Part shown: positions 33,850-47,003 of the stretch, piece by piece
Position numbering within the stretch: the first letter of the stretch is position 1
How the letters are laid out: each line of letters starts with the position of its first letter
Translations under genes and position numbers: made by a program
Notes under the pieces: generated by a model
What the model was told of the DNA's origin: nothing
The model's input: the letters and a program-made list of their open reading frames with translations, nothing else
Database searches by the model: none
NCBI GenBank assembly: GCA_024138015.1
Contig: JAMXBB010000008.1
Coordinates: 2,984,511-3,048,510 of the forward strand
DNA length: 64,000 bases
Direction: 5' to 3'
Origin: Lumnitzera littorea
Taxonomy: Eukaryota; Streptophyta; Magnoliopsida; Myrtales; Combretaceae

Positions 33850-34922
33850 GGCTCTATATCAATTGCATTAACTTGTTTGTTAACCTCTTTAATGTCATTA
33901 ACTAGGGTTAAGTGATTCTTACACTCTTCACTCATGTTATGAAGCACTACTAGATTCTAGGAATTAAATGTCACATCAATGTTCTCCTCCAACTCCTTTA
34001 TACACTCAAAGTACTTTGTATCATATTCATAGCTGATAGAATCCTCTAGATTTTCCAACACCTTTTCTCCTTCATCCACTATGTCACTCTTTCCATTACT
34101 CAAAAACTCTTTTATGTGTCCTAAATGATTACTCTTTGAAAGGTAGTTAAAAGACTCATTCTTTGAAGACCTAGAATGGTATAATAAGATAATTGAAGGT
34201 GGTAAATAGACAAAACTACTAAGATCAAAGGTGTCATACTTCTCCCAACGTTCACCAGCTAACTCTACCATAGTTTTTTCTTGTGGCCACTCATCTACTT
34301 ATGTACTACGTTGATATGGCAAAGCAATTTGGGTATGAATTGGGTTGCTATAAGTACAAGGATCCTCGATGTCATATTTTTGTAGGTAATATGTAAGAAT
34401 TTTCTTTAGAGATTTCTCTTTGGTTACTCTTCTTGGAAATTGGAATAATGTGTATGTTGGGTATTGGGATTAAAACATTGATAAGAACAATAATGATACC
34501 TACAATATTGATACATATCTCCATAATTCATGAGTATAGGTTCCACATAATTACTATAAGAAGAATTCCAACAGCTATCGCCTTGATTCCACCAACTGTA
34601 CTCCACGTTAATCTTAATGGCTAAGTCAATTCAAATCAATAAATTGAAATGTCCTCAACCCCAATTCATAAACAATAAAATGAAATATGCAAATGTAAAG
34701 AAAAGATAAACTAGAATGCAAAATCAAGTAAATTTCACAAGGCCATCCTCTCAATTTTAGGATCAATTTCAATTAAATCTTTTGATCGGCTGCTTGTTAT
34801 GTACTGTAAAGAGGAAAAATATAAAGATCAATCGCAGCTTAAAATAATTAAAAGAAAATACTGAAAAACTAGGAAAAGACTGGTTAAACTAATAAAGCTA
34901 CAAGTGTTCTTAATATTGAAGT
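33850..34922 (-). pseudogene. Internal region of a deleted Athila-related element
   Basis: On the - strand, 34735-34805 encodes SKDLIEIDPKIERMA, homologous to the Athila gag start (SEDLVELDPEIKR) at 23640-23694, but its ATG is changed and a stop follows. Two further frames lie on the same strand: 34424-34606 (Tyr/Asn/Cys-rich, 60 codons) and 33957-34271 (104 codons, acidic C-terminal half). I do not recognise either. They may be parts of a non-autonomous derivative or chance. Confidence 0.5.
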
Positions 34923-34941
34923 TCTTGGCAACGGCACCAAA
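34923..34941 (-). other. Decayed tRNA-Asp primer-binding site
   Basis: TCTTGGCAACGGCACCAAA matches the Athila PBS context at 23823-23840 with transition differences, just before the LTR border at 34946. Confidence 0.6.
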
Positions 34942-34945
34942 AACT

Positions 34946-35548
34946 TGATAAGAGACAAGCGTACTTATTAGTTTTAATATAGCAAATGTAAGTCTGAATT
35001 GATTCCTCAGAGACCTCAAGTACTGATACTAACCTTAACTCTATTATCTAACTGAAAAATTATGATAAGTTGAGTAAATTAAAAATACTAAAATTAACAA
35101 CTAATTTAATTATGAGGCTTGACTAAATAATTTAGAAAGCAATAAATTTAAGAACAACTTCAAGAAGGCAAATAATGTATTTAGAAATTATTTTCTCTAG
35201 TTTTAATATGTGACCGCTAAAAATCTATCTAATTGTATCTTTATTATTCTTGATTGAAGGGATTTATAGCTTGAGGATACAGTCATGTCTCAAACTGTAT
35301 AACTTTCTAACAAAAAATGACACTTTCTCCCAATGTTTATATAACTTCAAAACTTTAAAACCCATTCATTTAAACTCCAAATTGAGTGAAATTTGATTCC
35401 TTTTCTTCTTTTTCAATTCGAGAATGCATTCAAATCTTAAAATCAAAATTTTACTTAGTTAAGTATTAATTTCTTTAAAAACAACAAAAAATATAAGGAA
35501 AATACTATAAAATCACTATGTAAAGAATATTTAAAATAAGTACTATCA
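34946..35548 (-). repeat. Athila-related LTR with internal deletion
   Basis: Begins TGATAAGAGACAAGCGTACTT and ends TACTATCA, aligning to both ends of the LTRs at 3861-5105 and 23847-25087. About 600 bp in the middle is missing, with the join near 35272. More diverged than those two are from each other. No second LTR was found. Confidence 0.8.
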
Positions 35549-37636
35549 AGTAGATTCAAGATATGATAACTTTAGGTGATCTAAAAAAACAATCAATGAA
35601 GAAAATTTGAGTTAAAGAATTGATTTTATTAGGAAAAACCTACAACTTGTAGTGTTTTCAAAACCACCAATGGCTTGTCCTACATGAATCATTTGTCGAT
35701 AAAGTCTCCTCTTCATAATAAGGCATGGATTGCCCATTATTAGGAAAACTATCCTACATGGATTATTCACCTACCTTGGTTCTTTTATGTGATAAGATTG
35801 ACAAATTCATGATTGTGAGCAAGCGTACTAGAAGGGTTTGAGCAGTATGTGGAAATAGAATTTAATAAGTGGGGTTTTTGTTCTATAACGTGTTTTTGAA
35901 AAGAAAATAAAAATGCTACTTGATTTAGAGTCCCAAATAGTTCTTTGGCTACTAAGAAAACTTCTATATATATGTTAAGGTGAATAAATGAGCTTAAGAA
36001 AAGTATACCCAAGAGGTTTGGCCTTATGGGTGTGTATTGCATTATTTAGTTCAGTTTAGTTTCCTTTCACATAAATTTTTATTTCATAATTAATGAAGTG
36101 AAGATACTTAAGGGTATGTTTTCAAATAAGATCTATATTAGAATATTTTGATAAATATAATTTTACTATGATAGTATATGAACAAGTATATGAACAAGTA
36201 TATGTATCCACTAATATATATGTATAAAGATAAGATAATATTATTAGTCAGAAATAAATTTCTTAGTAAGCATTGATAGTTGAAAATACTTAATATTTTA
36301 TGGAGGTCATTCTTAGAAAATATATGAAAATAATTTTTAGAAAGGAACTCTTAGTTATGGGTCATTGCTTGCAAAAGTTTCATATAAAACATAGTGATGA
36401 TAAAAAAACATTCACATGTATAAGATTGTAATATGGGACAACAATATTGATGAAAATAATAATGAAATAGTATAACTTTTTGGAAAAAAGGAATAATGAT
36501 TAGAGATTTAAGATATGGAGACTTAAAATAAATTAAATAACGAAATGAGGAGACTTAAATAAATTCATTTAAATGATTTATTTCTAAAATCTTACTCTAT
36601 TACTTAAAATATAAATATATCCAGGTGGCATTGCAGATACAGTGGACTATCTTAGGGATGATAATGGAGAACACTAGGAGTATACCATGAGCATCCCTTC
36701 TCTTCCTTACTATAATACAAAGTGGCCCAAAATTTAATGACCATTCGTCTAAATAAGTCACTACGACTTCACTTAAGTGAATTGTAAGACTCAATGATTT
36801 AACAAATGCTTGGCAACTGTTTGATGGGTGATTTGATATGAGATGATTGATATAAGTACATAATAAGCATGCTTGATATAAGTGACATAAGCCTGGAATG
36901 ATATACTATATTATAAGGTAAGTAAATTAAATTTACAATTGCAAGTAAAGTTATCAATGGATCACATTTAAAGCATTTGATAGCATGCTCTATTAAATTA
37001 TGAACATAACTTGTGAATAGTAGTCTCATGACTGTATATGTGTGGCATGAATAATTTGGCTGAAGAAAGGCTCAGTTCAATTGATAGGATCTGGTTATGC
37101 TTAGTGAATTTCATACTAGAATTAGAGTAATTCAACATACTAATTGCAAACATATCCTTAATTATAGTCATGGCTGGTGGATAGTAAGTTAATACCATAA
37201 CAATATGTTTGATGTGATGATTGATTGATAGATTGAAAAGTAATTTATGCCTAAAAATATATGCTCGATTATAATTTGCCCGACTGCCATCATATTATAC
37301 TATGCTCATGATATAGTATGAATAGTTTTTTTGAAATTGTTAATAGAATGTTCTAACTAAACTTGAATGGCTAGATCTAATCTCCTAGTCCCTACAGAAA
37401 GGAAAAAGAATTTTATGTTCTTCATTTCCTCGGCCATTGTAGCGCGTATATTGCCCAAGGCATAAGGTGCATGATGAGATGACTTGACGTCATCCTCACC
37501 TTCCTCTGACTTATCACCGATACTCTGTTCAGGGTTCCAAACTCTATGGTGGCAACTAAACAAGAAGGTTGCGTTCGTTGTGAGACTTAACCCAATACCT
37601 TATGGGTATCTTGTTCTATCATTGATTAGAGATTTC
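35549..37636. other. AT-rich intergenic DNA
   Basis: No gene or complete element is visible. 36800-37370 contains words (TATGCTCG, CTATGCTCATGATATAGTATG) also seen near 38480-38560, so part may belong to the LTR-like sequence that follows the plastid insertion. Confidence 0.35.
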
Positions 37637-38113
37637 TCTATAAAAAATATGAATCGGAGTTTGAAGAAGGGGAAGGAGAAGGAGTCCTCAACCCGCAACA
37701 GATAGAGGATGACTTATTCAATCACATAATTTGGGCTCCTAGAATACGGTGCCCTTAGGGCTTTCTATTTGATTGTATCGAAAGGACCAATGAATTGGGA
37801 TTTCCCTATCAAGCTAGGTCATTTCGAGGCAAGTGGATAATTTATGATGAAAAGGATGAGCTTCAAGAGAATAATGGTATGTAATTGATTCAATTATGGG
37901 ATCATGAATAGTCATTTATTTTTTCCTTCCAGCCATTCCATAAGAATCCATATTCGATCGAAGATTATACTGTTAATCCAATATTCTACTTCTACTCTTA
38001 AGAAAAGAGAGTTCAAAAAGATAATCTTTTTTTGAGTCTCTTGGGATGGAAGGATTCAAACCTCCGAATATCAGGGCCAAAACCTATTGCCTTACCACTT
38101 GGCCATGCCCCAT
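37637..38113. other. Composite plastid DNA insertion (NUPT)
   Basis: 37637-37885 (+) matches part of chloroplast ycf2: a KYESEFEEGEGEG-like start, then text corresponding to the IERPNELGFPY and DELQEN region. It has some changes, including a TAG in place of a conserved Trp codon near 37757. 38042-38112 (-) is a trnQ-UUG copy, with 37920-38041 probably its plastid flank. In plastomes ycf2 lies in the inverted repeat and trnQ in the large single-copy region, so two separate plastid pieces appear joined here. Confidence 0.85.
38042..38112 (-). pseudogene. Decayed plastid-derived tRNA-Gln(UUG)
   Basis: The - strand begins TGGGGCATGGCCAAGTGGTA and keeps a TTTTGGC anticodon loop (UUG) and the GGAGG arm with TTTGAATCC. 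Compared with the plastid trnQ I know, it has transitions that break pairs in the acceptor stem (positions 6-7) and the anticodon stem. Unlikely to be functional in the nucleus. Confidence 0.85.
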
Positions 38114-38329
38114 TTTGATTTCAATGTAATCCTTTGCATCATATGTCTTCATAGCATGGCTCAAAAATGGCTTATGAGACATATTTTTATAAAGCTTAGT
38201 TTTGACTAAGAGACCTATGGGTTGTATTTGAAAAGCTCGATTTCAGAAATGACCTAAGGATCAAATTTAAAGCTTAGTTAAATAAAGGACCTACAGGTTT
38301 TGAATTTGTAAAACTCGGTCTATTTTCAG

Positions 38330-39024
38330 CACGTAGAATTGTATGCTCGGTTTGAGTCATTAAGTGCTACTCAAATATTTTGCTTGGGACCTATCCGGTG
38401 CCATTCAAATATTTTACTTGGGAGCCACCAAGTGTTGCTCAAATGATTTGCTCTGTTAGGATACTGATCGGTATATATCACGTGCATTAGCATAGTATAA
38501 CATTGTATGCATACGCATTTATTGATTGGTAAATTATAGTATGCTCGGTTATGATTGCTGCTATTATTTGCTAAAATTATTGTGATGTTGACAATAAATG
38601 TAAATTGGAATTCACTTATTACTATTCATTCTTTATTGTATGCTTTTGCTCACTTGGCTTGATGCTAAGGAGCTAGTTTTGTTCTAACCTTAGAACCTGA
38701 AGATAGAGATAACACTGGAGCCTAGGTTAAGATGTGAACATTGAGAGCAAGTATCGAATATTATTATACTACGAAATAGCGTTGAAGGACTTAATTAGTT
38801 TATGTTTGATTTATAAGACCTAAATGACCATAGGCACTATGGTGCCCTCATGTTGTGCAACCTAAAAGATACTTCCATGATTGTCTATAATTATGTGTTA
38901 ATATAAATTTTGAATTGTAGTTGGTTTCTAATTAGTCTTATCCTCAACTCAAGAATGGCATAACAATCAGTCTCTTGAGCACCCGTATGCCAAACGAATA
39001 GGCCTTAAGAGATGGGGCGCTACA
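38330..39024 (+). mobile_element. LTR-like sequence ending ...GGGGCGCTACA
   Basis: Contains an imperfect internal repeat, 38350-38450, of units such as GGTGCCATTCAAATATTTTACTTGGGA. It ends in a Gypsy-like LTR terminus at 39014-39024 and shares motifs with 1735-2687. A left border was not found. Confidence 0.4.
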
Positions 39025-39530
39025 ATCCTTCCCGTCATACTCAACAGGTTTGCCATCCAAATAGCTAGTTTTCTTCTCACCTTTTCTAGCATAAAATTAA
39101 CATTCACTATCTTTAGGTTGCTAGCCTCTCTCACAGGAATACCTAAGTACTATGCCATGTCTTTCTTCAGCCGAATATTAAGGCAATTACCAAACTCCAA
39201 TCTTAAATTTTCACTAGCGTTTCTCGAGAAAATAATGCAAGGCTTTTCGTAGTTAACTTTTTGGCCCTAAGCTTTACCTAACTCTTCCATTGTGGTCCTC
39301 ATGACGCTAGCGTTTTCCATTGATAGGATGTCATTTGCAAACATCAAACGGGAGAATTTCAAGGTTGATCCTTCCAGTTTTATAGGCTTTCATATCCATC
39401 TCTCCCCCAAACAGTTTTTGAATAGTTTAACTTAGACACTCCATCAATAGGATAAAGATATAGGGCAATACTTGGTCCCATTACCTAATGCCTCTACTTG
39501 CAATGAAGGGATCCATTTTTATAACCTCAT
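39025..39530 (-). pseudogene. LINE (non-LTR) reverse transcriptase fragment
   Basis: On the - strand, broken frames give VLPYIFILLMECLS near 39430-39480, then a region equivalent to the FADD box (here FANDILSMENA near 39310-39345), then EELGKA.GQKVNYEKPCIIFS near 39230-39300 and a YLGIPV motif near 39140. This order is typical of plant L1-type LINE RT. There are several stops, and no endonuclease or RNase H domain is attached. Confidence 0.75.
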
Positions 39531-42462
39531 TTTTATGTTCATAGCTATTTTCATCTGCAACTTGGTTATGTGATTTTTAGTCTTTATGAAGCGACAACTC
39601 ATTGTATGTCCAAAACATTGGTACCAAATCCGCTGTATACTAGTGGCATTGACATTGGTTTCAATGGGATGAATCGTATTAGAATCTTCGATATTGAAAT
39701 TGTAATATAGTTGGGTAAAAACGGAAGAAATATAGGTATTATGCCCTATTATGCCAGAAAGTGTTCTAACCTTAATTTACCACGGGAGATTGCATGGATT
39801 GAGAAATGAAATCAAAGAAGTTGAACAGAAAAAATGTTACTTCATGGCGATATCATAATATATTACTCCGTTTTAGCATCGCATTACTTTTCATATGGTC
39901 GTATAGAGGGATTATCTCATTAACTTCGTTAAGAATTTTATCAAAAGTTTACAAGTAGTGATTACCTAACACAAATTAATTTAATAAAATCTTATTATTA
40001 CATATCAAACAAAATTATATAATAAAAATAAAATAATAAAAAGGAAAAAAAAAAAGGAAGAACCCTAGAGCTACCATGATTTGCATCATCCATAATCGAC
40101 CACATGATAGGTCATAACCCACCGAGATAGAGTTAGTGACACTTATGATTAATTTAAAAACCATTGCAATTTAATTATGATGTGCTCAATGCTTTCTCAA
40201 TTACTAACCTTGTAATAATTATCGATTGAGATCATTTCTAACTAGACATGGGCATGGATCGGATGTTATCCAATGTTTAGCTTCGGGCCATTGAGTCTGG
40301 CTAAGCAACCCGTCCTCTCTACTTCTAGTGCTTGATGTCCGTTTAGTTATAACTGCAAAATAAATACAAACAAGATTCAATTTTTCCACCATAGATTTAC
40401 GTACTCCACAATATATTATAATTTTGTAATTAAAAGATCTTTAAATAACAAATCAAAACATTCATGTCAACAATCCCTGTGCGCCAACTCAAAGAAACCT
40501 TATCAATCATTCCATTTTGATTTCCTTACAATAAACAATCATTAGATCGTTTCTTGCTTTTTACCTCGTTCAAGACATGGAACCTTAAGAGTCCTTTATG
40601 TAAATCGCACCACCCACTACTACAATCTTTTTGAATCCAAGCAACAATATTCGATTAAATTTAAATTTGTCGTAAAATAAATTTGCAACAAAATTTTATC
40701 TTACTTAATCACAAAAATCCTTAGATCTTCCATATGCCACTTTGAAATTTCTTACTTAAATCTCCTATTTGAAGATGGTTTAGATTATTAATCTCATCTC
40801 CTAGTTGACAACGATAAAAGAATTCGAAGAAGATATGCTTATAGGGATACACAAGAAGATTAAAGTATAGTTAATCAAGAAAAGAAAATAAAGCAATACC
40901 TACGAACTTTAAATATGTGTAATTTAGAAAAAAAGGTAACCATCCGAGTTACGCTTTATTTGGGAACTATATCATATAAAAGAATATACTTCTTTCTCTA
41001 TACAATCCTTCTCTCTACTTCTGTGCTTTCTCTCTCTCATCCTAAAGATTATTGATTAATACATAATCTCGAGGAAGACAAAGAGGAAGTGGAGACATGA
41101 GGAAGCAAAGACTTCGAATTGAACATAGAGAGCCACTGGATCTTTAATCTTCTTCTTTCCCCATAGGAATATATATATATATATATATATATATGCATAT
41201 AGATAGATAGATACATATTATATATTATATTATTATAAAACTAATAAGACTTTATTCGTCTCATATGTTGATTATATATTTTCTTTTTATAAATGCATAT
41301 ATCTATAATATTAAAGAGGGAGAGCTCACTTTGGTATCTTTCCAAAAAAATAAATAATTAAATAAATAGTTATTTATATGATATTACAAAAGCAACCCAT
41401 ATATATGAAGATACCAACACAAAAATACTTCTCCACTAAGTAGCAGGTTGCCTACTAACTCCCCAGATCTCTTCATTATTAAGGTGGCTCATATTTTGGA
41501 CTGCGGTTGTTGAAGTTTGTATTATGTGGTAAATCTAATCTAATATAATATAATATGTTATAGTGTATGGAATTTCAGTTAGCCAAAATATCCTATAGAT
41601 CTCTTTGTACATTATATAATATAAAGTTTTCAAATATTATAATTAAGTGTAATTACAAAGATAGTAAACATGATTGTAGTTTTTTCCTTAAATTATGGAT
41701 TGTGTATATAGTTTGATTATGTGATTGTATTATGTTTAAAATTTTATTATGCTGTTATATTTAATTTTCTTATGTGCATCATGAGTGAACGTTTGTTAGT
41801 ATATATATACACATTATTATTAAAGCCGACCGAGACTTAAGTAACTACTGAAATACAACCTTAGTTGTTTTACTTATTTAACCCGTTTAAGTAAAATTTT
41901 TATTATTGATAAAATGATTTAATTTAGTGAGAGATTCTAAGTTTTTATCCTCCATTTTGAATGGACCGATTTCGTACTCCATCTCACCATTCATTTCTAT
42001 TTCTTCAAATCTAAACCGTTAAATTTACAATTTATTTAATGATTTAGATTTAAAAGAATACAAATTAAGGATAAAATGGACGACGAGACTAATCACATAA
42101 AAAATAAGAATAGGATCATAAAAAAATCTTACTTTAATATATATCATTATAGATATAAGGCAAATTTGGAATTTCATGCAAATATAACTTTTCTCTCTCT
42201 TTTCTCGGACATTCCCATCTCTCTCTTTTGCCACTTCTCATGTATTAATATTAAGGTAGAGTTTGTATAGCTATTTTAGTAACTGCTTTTGTAAACTTGA
42301 TGCCCACGTATGTAACTGCTCTTTTTCAAGCATTTTAAAACCACATATTTTTAGGGAATGCGACTGGCATCTCCTTTTATACACCTCTCAAAACTTCGAT
42401 GCCACCGTACCTGTTTTTGAGCAATTTTATTAATATTCATTTTAGGATTTTTCTATAATTTC
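39531..42462. other. AT-rich intergenic DNA, including an (AT)n microsatellite at 41169-41194
   Basis: No supportable gene. The (AT)n is followed by a GATA run (about 41200-41209). 41950-42140 contains a weak inverted repeat centred near 42035 (AAATCTAAACCGTTAAAT / ATTTAATGATTTAGATTT) that may be an old MITE. Confidence 0.45.
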
Positions 42463-42627
42463 ATCCTTATTTTTTATAAAATCAATACTATTATTCATTT
42501 TATTTTTAATTTACAATTATTTAAATCTCAACTAGTCAATGAATTATGGATTGAATGGCTTAGATTTAAAATACTGTGAATGAGGGATGAGATGAAGGGT
42601 AAGATCAATTTTATAAAAAATAAGGAT
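42463..42627. mobile_element. Small hairpin MITE (165 bp)
   Basis: Terminal inverted repeats ATCCTTATTTTTTATAAAAT (left) and ATTTTATAAAAAATAAGGAT (right), near-perfect over about 24 bp, with a central inverted region. Followed directly by a CT microsatellite. Target duplication not resolved. Confidence 0.7.
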
Positions 42628-42839
42628 TCTCTCTCTCTCTCTTTTTGTGTCTCTGCTTTATGGATTCTTTGACTTAGATACTTGCGCAGTTGTAGGTAAG
42701 ATTGCACCTACAATTTGGCTATTAATGATAAGAGAAATGACCATATTTTCCAATGAGAAAAGGGAAAGAGAAAAAGAAGGAAACGAAGACGGAGAATATG
42801 GTTGAAATTAAATTTGGTTAAGAGTCGTTTTCGAATTGT

Positions 42840-43535
42840 GAATTAGCTCGGTCTAGTAGTGATTGGATCAAACCACCTTAGTGAACCGTCGTGCTTTAAG
42901 GGCTTAGGCAGTTTGCCTTAGCGAAACCATTTGAATCGGCGAGTCAATTAAGTCAGTTCACCCTCTTAAAAAAAAAAAAAAGAGAAAGAAAAGAGAGGCC
43001 ATTAAATCGAAAAAAATAATTGAATAATATTTAATAAATCATTGCATATCAAAACTACTTTATTTGTGATAGTGAATGGCATTTTTTAAAAATAATATTA
43101 TTAAATTAATAATATATAATTAATCATAAATTAATTATATGTTAAGGATAGATAGAAAATTCAATTTTAGTTAATATAAGATTTTTTTTTTTGTAAAACT
43201 TATCAAATATTAAAGATTTGAATATGAGGAAAAAATAAAAAAGTTGAAATCGTATTAAGTTAGAAATTAATAAAAAATTTAGTAATTATTAATGAATTAA
43301 AACACATAAAAAAAAGATCACATTATTAAAAACTATTAACATATATTTAAAAAATAAATTAAAGAAAAATTTAAAAAAAAAAACCTATTTAAGGACCTTG
43401 AACCGATCATTGAACCATTAGACCTAGTGAACTGACTCGAAATTGTTAGCTCACGAGCAAATCATGATTCACTGTATCATCGACTCATGAATTAACGGTT
43501 GAGGATCGGTTTTGAACCGGTTCAGCCCTGAAGCC
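42840..43535. mobile_element. Possible non-autonomous DNA transposon with GGTTCA/CGGTT-rich ends
   Basis: 42848-42960 and 43395-43530 carry several TGAACC, GAACCGGTTCA and CGGTTTTGAACC words in opposing orientations, around an AT-rich centre. This resembles plant non-autonomous elements with ACCGGTTCAACC-type ends, but exact borders are not clear. Confidence 0.3.
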
Positions 43536-45583
43536 TAGGCCTAGTGGGAATAATGGGTTCGGTGCCCATGAAATAGTACTGGGGCATGTAAAAAGATTAT
43601 AGGTTTTATGTTCAAAGTTACACGTGCCCAATTGCAAGGCGTCATCCAGTTGAGCGTAATCCCGGGAGTTCTACATTGCAATTCCATTGTAGTCAGCAAA
43701 ATTTGAAATTAAGATGATGATGATGTTGTTGCAGTGAGCAAAGACGCTTGATTGCTTGCTTACAATTGCTTGACTCATTGAATTGCGATATTTGAAAATA
43801 GAAGGAAAAACGGCATGTATGGGCATATGAATGAAAATATATCTTCAATGAAATATATAGCGTTTATTTTTCTTTGGCTTCTGCTTTAGTTTTATTTTAT
43901 TTTTATCATGTTTTGAATTTTATCAATATGTCTTATATTTCTTTATATATATATATTGGATTTTGCAACGCATGTAAAATAATTTATTTCTAAAGTTACA
44001 TTTTTAAAATTTTTTTATCGTAGGCTTCCTAAATTTGCATCAATTTTAGTAGAGACGGATGTGCAAATGAAACTATTTGTCAAAGACCCAATTTTTCTAA
44101 CGTAATAAATTAAGAAAATGATAAATATCTTTGTAATTGCCAAAGGAGAGTTCAAAGATGCATTAGGGCCACTATCTATGTACATACAAATCCTCTTAGG
44201 TATTAACTGCACAAGAGATTTTTATTGATCCTAAACATTTTACTTTTTCTTTTCTTTTTTTTTTGCACAATATGAATATTTACTATTGCCTTGATAAGGC
44301 ATGCTATAGATATTCAAAAACCTATTGCAGCCATTGTCACTATTCTTAGGATGCAAAGGAACAGGTCCACTCAAGTTGTTGTGTCTGATAAATGTATCTA
44401 TCTCTCTTATTTGTCCAATCAAATTTATGATTATTTTGTGTATTGTGATAATAAAAACGGTCGAACTTTGAATCAAGAAAAACTTTCTACTTAGTGATTT
44501 TTAGTGCTCACTTTTCGTTAAGAGCATTTACAGGATTAGTCAACTATACGTAACCCATCACTTTGAATTTTAAATTAACAATTATTCTCAAACTAACAAG
44601 GGCTCTAGATGCCATGGGGAGATACAATAGACTAAAGTTGATTAATTAATTGTATTAGGGATTCTTTATTACAGAATTTTGGAGTTCCTTCCATGTTGCA
44701 GGATGTATACATAAAGCGTGTAATTTCTAATGGTTCTATAATCTATATTATTAAAATCTCAAATAGTATACTAATATCTTCTCTTTAAAATTATTGTTTA
44801 ATTCTCCAATATAATTTTATATAGCAAAAATATTAATCTTAAAATAAATTTTTAAAACTATAAATATATTATAATATAAATAAATTTATTTCATCTCAAC
44901 TTCTCTCTATATATCTTTACCCGTTAATCTCCTTCCCAACCCATCAACATATTTCATGTGTCAACTCCCCTTCTCAAATCCCACTCCCCAAACCTTCACT
45001 TTCTTTGCATGTAAACCCCCACTTTTACATAAATAATTTAATCACATTTTAAGTAGAGGTACATTTCTTTAATTTATGTATTTATTTATGTGATTTTAGA
45101 ACTTTAGTAAAACACGATACAAATACATAGAGAGATATCTCTGTATAAACTATATTTCTCAGTTAACATTGAGATTAAGATTAAAAAAAATTTGAAAGAC
45201 AAAACTATTTCAACGTTTTTTTATTTATTTTGAAATAACCTTTTCCCCCAAAGAAACTTAACACAATTGATCTTCTATTTTTCATTTTTTTCCAAGCAAT
45301 TTATATAGAGATTGATAATTTTTAATTAGAATATTATAATTATTTTACATACACGGGTGTACAATTTGCTAGTATTATATTAAGCTAAAAAAGCTTCATT
45401 CGACTTCACATCTCCAAATATCTATTATATAATTTTTTTCTTTGTGTGCCACACTCTGTCTCAGTAGTATTCACTCTTCGTATTAATATACATCGATTAT
45501 ATTGCATTTATATTATTTTTTATTATGAAGATATTAATTTTTATGTATATTATAATATATGATGGATTCGACTAAAAACATTG
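43536..45583. other. AT-rich intergenic DNA
   Basis: Nothing recognisable. Pyrimidine-rich text at 44890-45010; the short frames look random. Confidence 0.4.
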
Positions 45584-46045
45584 GTGTAAGTCAATCCTTA
45601 ACAGAGTATCTAATCGAGCCACGACAAGAATCGACCAAAAAATATTTGCCAAGGGTGAAGGATTCAAGCAGCAAAAAAAAAAAAAAAAAAATGAAAGTTA
45701 ACAACTTCTCAAAAATTTAGTCAAACATTAAGATTTAAATTTATATTTTTGTCATTAATTTTATAATGCAAAAGTCAAGTATAGGAAAACATTCCCATTA
45801 TGTTTTCGTATGTTAAATAAAAATAACCATTTTTTTTTTTTTTGAGATTTTCCAATGAAAACGTTGTCCAATAATTAACACTTTATTTTTTTTTCCATCT
45901 TCCAAATAAAAGATTTGAGAACTTGTTTACCATGCCAATCTGAAAATGATTTTTCTTCTTTTGAATAGAATATTGACTTCCGGGAAAAAACTGAACTTCA
46001 AGAATCAAGAGCATCCTTGCCACAATTTCTTGTCAACAGATAAAA
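45584..46045. repeat. Direct repeat, copy 1 (~460 bp)
   Basis: Aligns end to end with 47004-47455, beginning TTGGTGTAAGTCAATCCTTA and including GAACTTCAAGAATCAAGAGC near the end. No coding capacity. Contains a poly-A run (about 45674-45691). Confidence 0.85.
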
Positions 46046-46528
46046 GTTTTTGTATCACGAAATTTATTGTAGTTTTATATATTATTATCCCAAATCATAT
46101 GCTCTTGTATTATTTTGTAAAGTACAGATTTTCAAATTTTATAATGCATAAGGTATAATACTTTGTAGAATATATGGAATCTTTTGTTACATCTTTATAA
46201 TATAAATGTCATGTTCATTTCTTTGAATGAGACAAGGGGGAATGGAATTGTTTTTACTATGCAGTGAAATAAAAGCTGTAATAGGTCCATTGTGTGTATT
46301 ATCTTGTTTATGTGGGTATTATTGAATTAATATTGCCTGGTTTTCTTCACAAAGTTGATGTAGGAATAAAATTGGAATGGATAATGCAAAGACTAAATTG
46401 CCATTGATTTGTTTATAAGATATTAAAAAAAAAAAAAATCTATCCCAATTCAAACCCTAATTCAGCTTTTTCTAATTCAATTTTTGAGGTAAGTTGTTAG
46501 AAAACCTATACATATTCTTTTTTCATGA

Positions 46529-46559
<31 letters not shown>

Positions 46560-47003
46560 ACATGAATCCGAATGCTCCATAATATAACTTCAAACAATTT
46601 ATAATGAAACCATAAAAAAATTACAATATATTATAGAGTTTTGAGTTTACTTGCTTAAAATAAATATGTAGTAGCACCGGATCTATAACAGTATGTTTAG
46701 TAATACATGAACGTAGAAAAAAATAATACGACCCAACAAACCAAGTTTCAAAGAAATTTGGATTTAAATGCAATTATTTTTCTTTAGGACATTCTATCAT
46801 CGTGAGCAGGTTACATCACCGACTTGTGATGATTGATCCAGCACTTTTTCTTTTCTTTTTTTTTTAATTGGTGACTTGGTAGAGCAATAGGCCACCATCA
46901 GACTGGCCTTAGTTTTTTTTTTTTTTTTTAAATAATTTTTTTTTATTTTTACCATATTATTGTACTTAATGTATAATATAATTTTTTTATGACCTAGCCT
47001 ACA
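46046..47003. other. Spacer between direct repeats, with (AT)n at 46530-46559
   Basis: AT-rich with homopolymer runs. No gene. Confidence 0.5.

Noticed and set aside
38042..38112. Functional nuclear tRNA-Gln gene
   Set aside because: It is plastid trnQ-UUG with mismatches in the acceptor and anticodon stems and adjoining plastid sequence.
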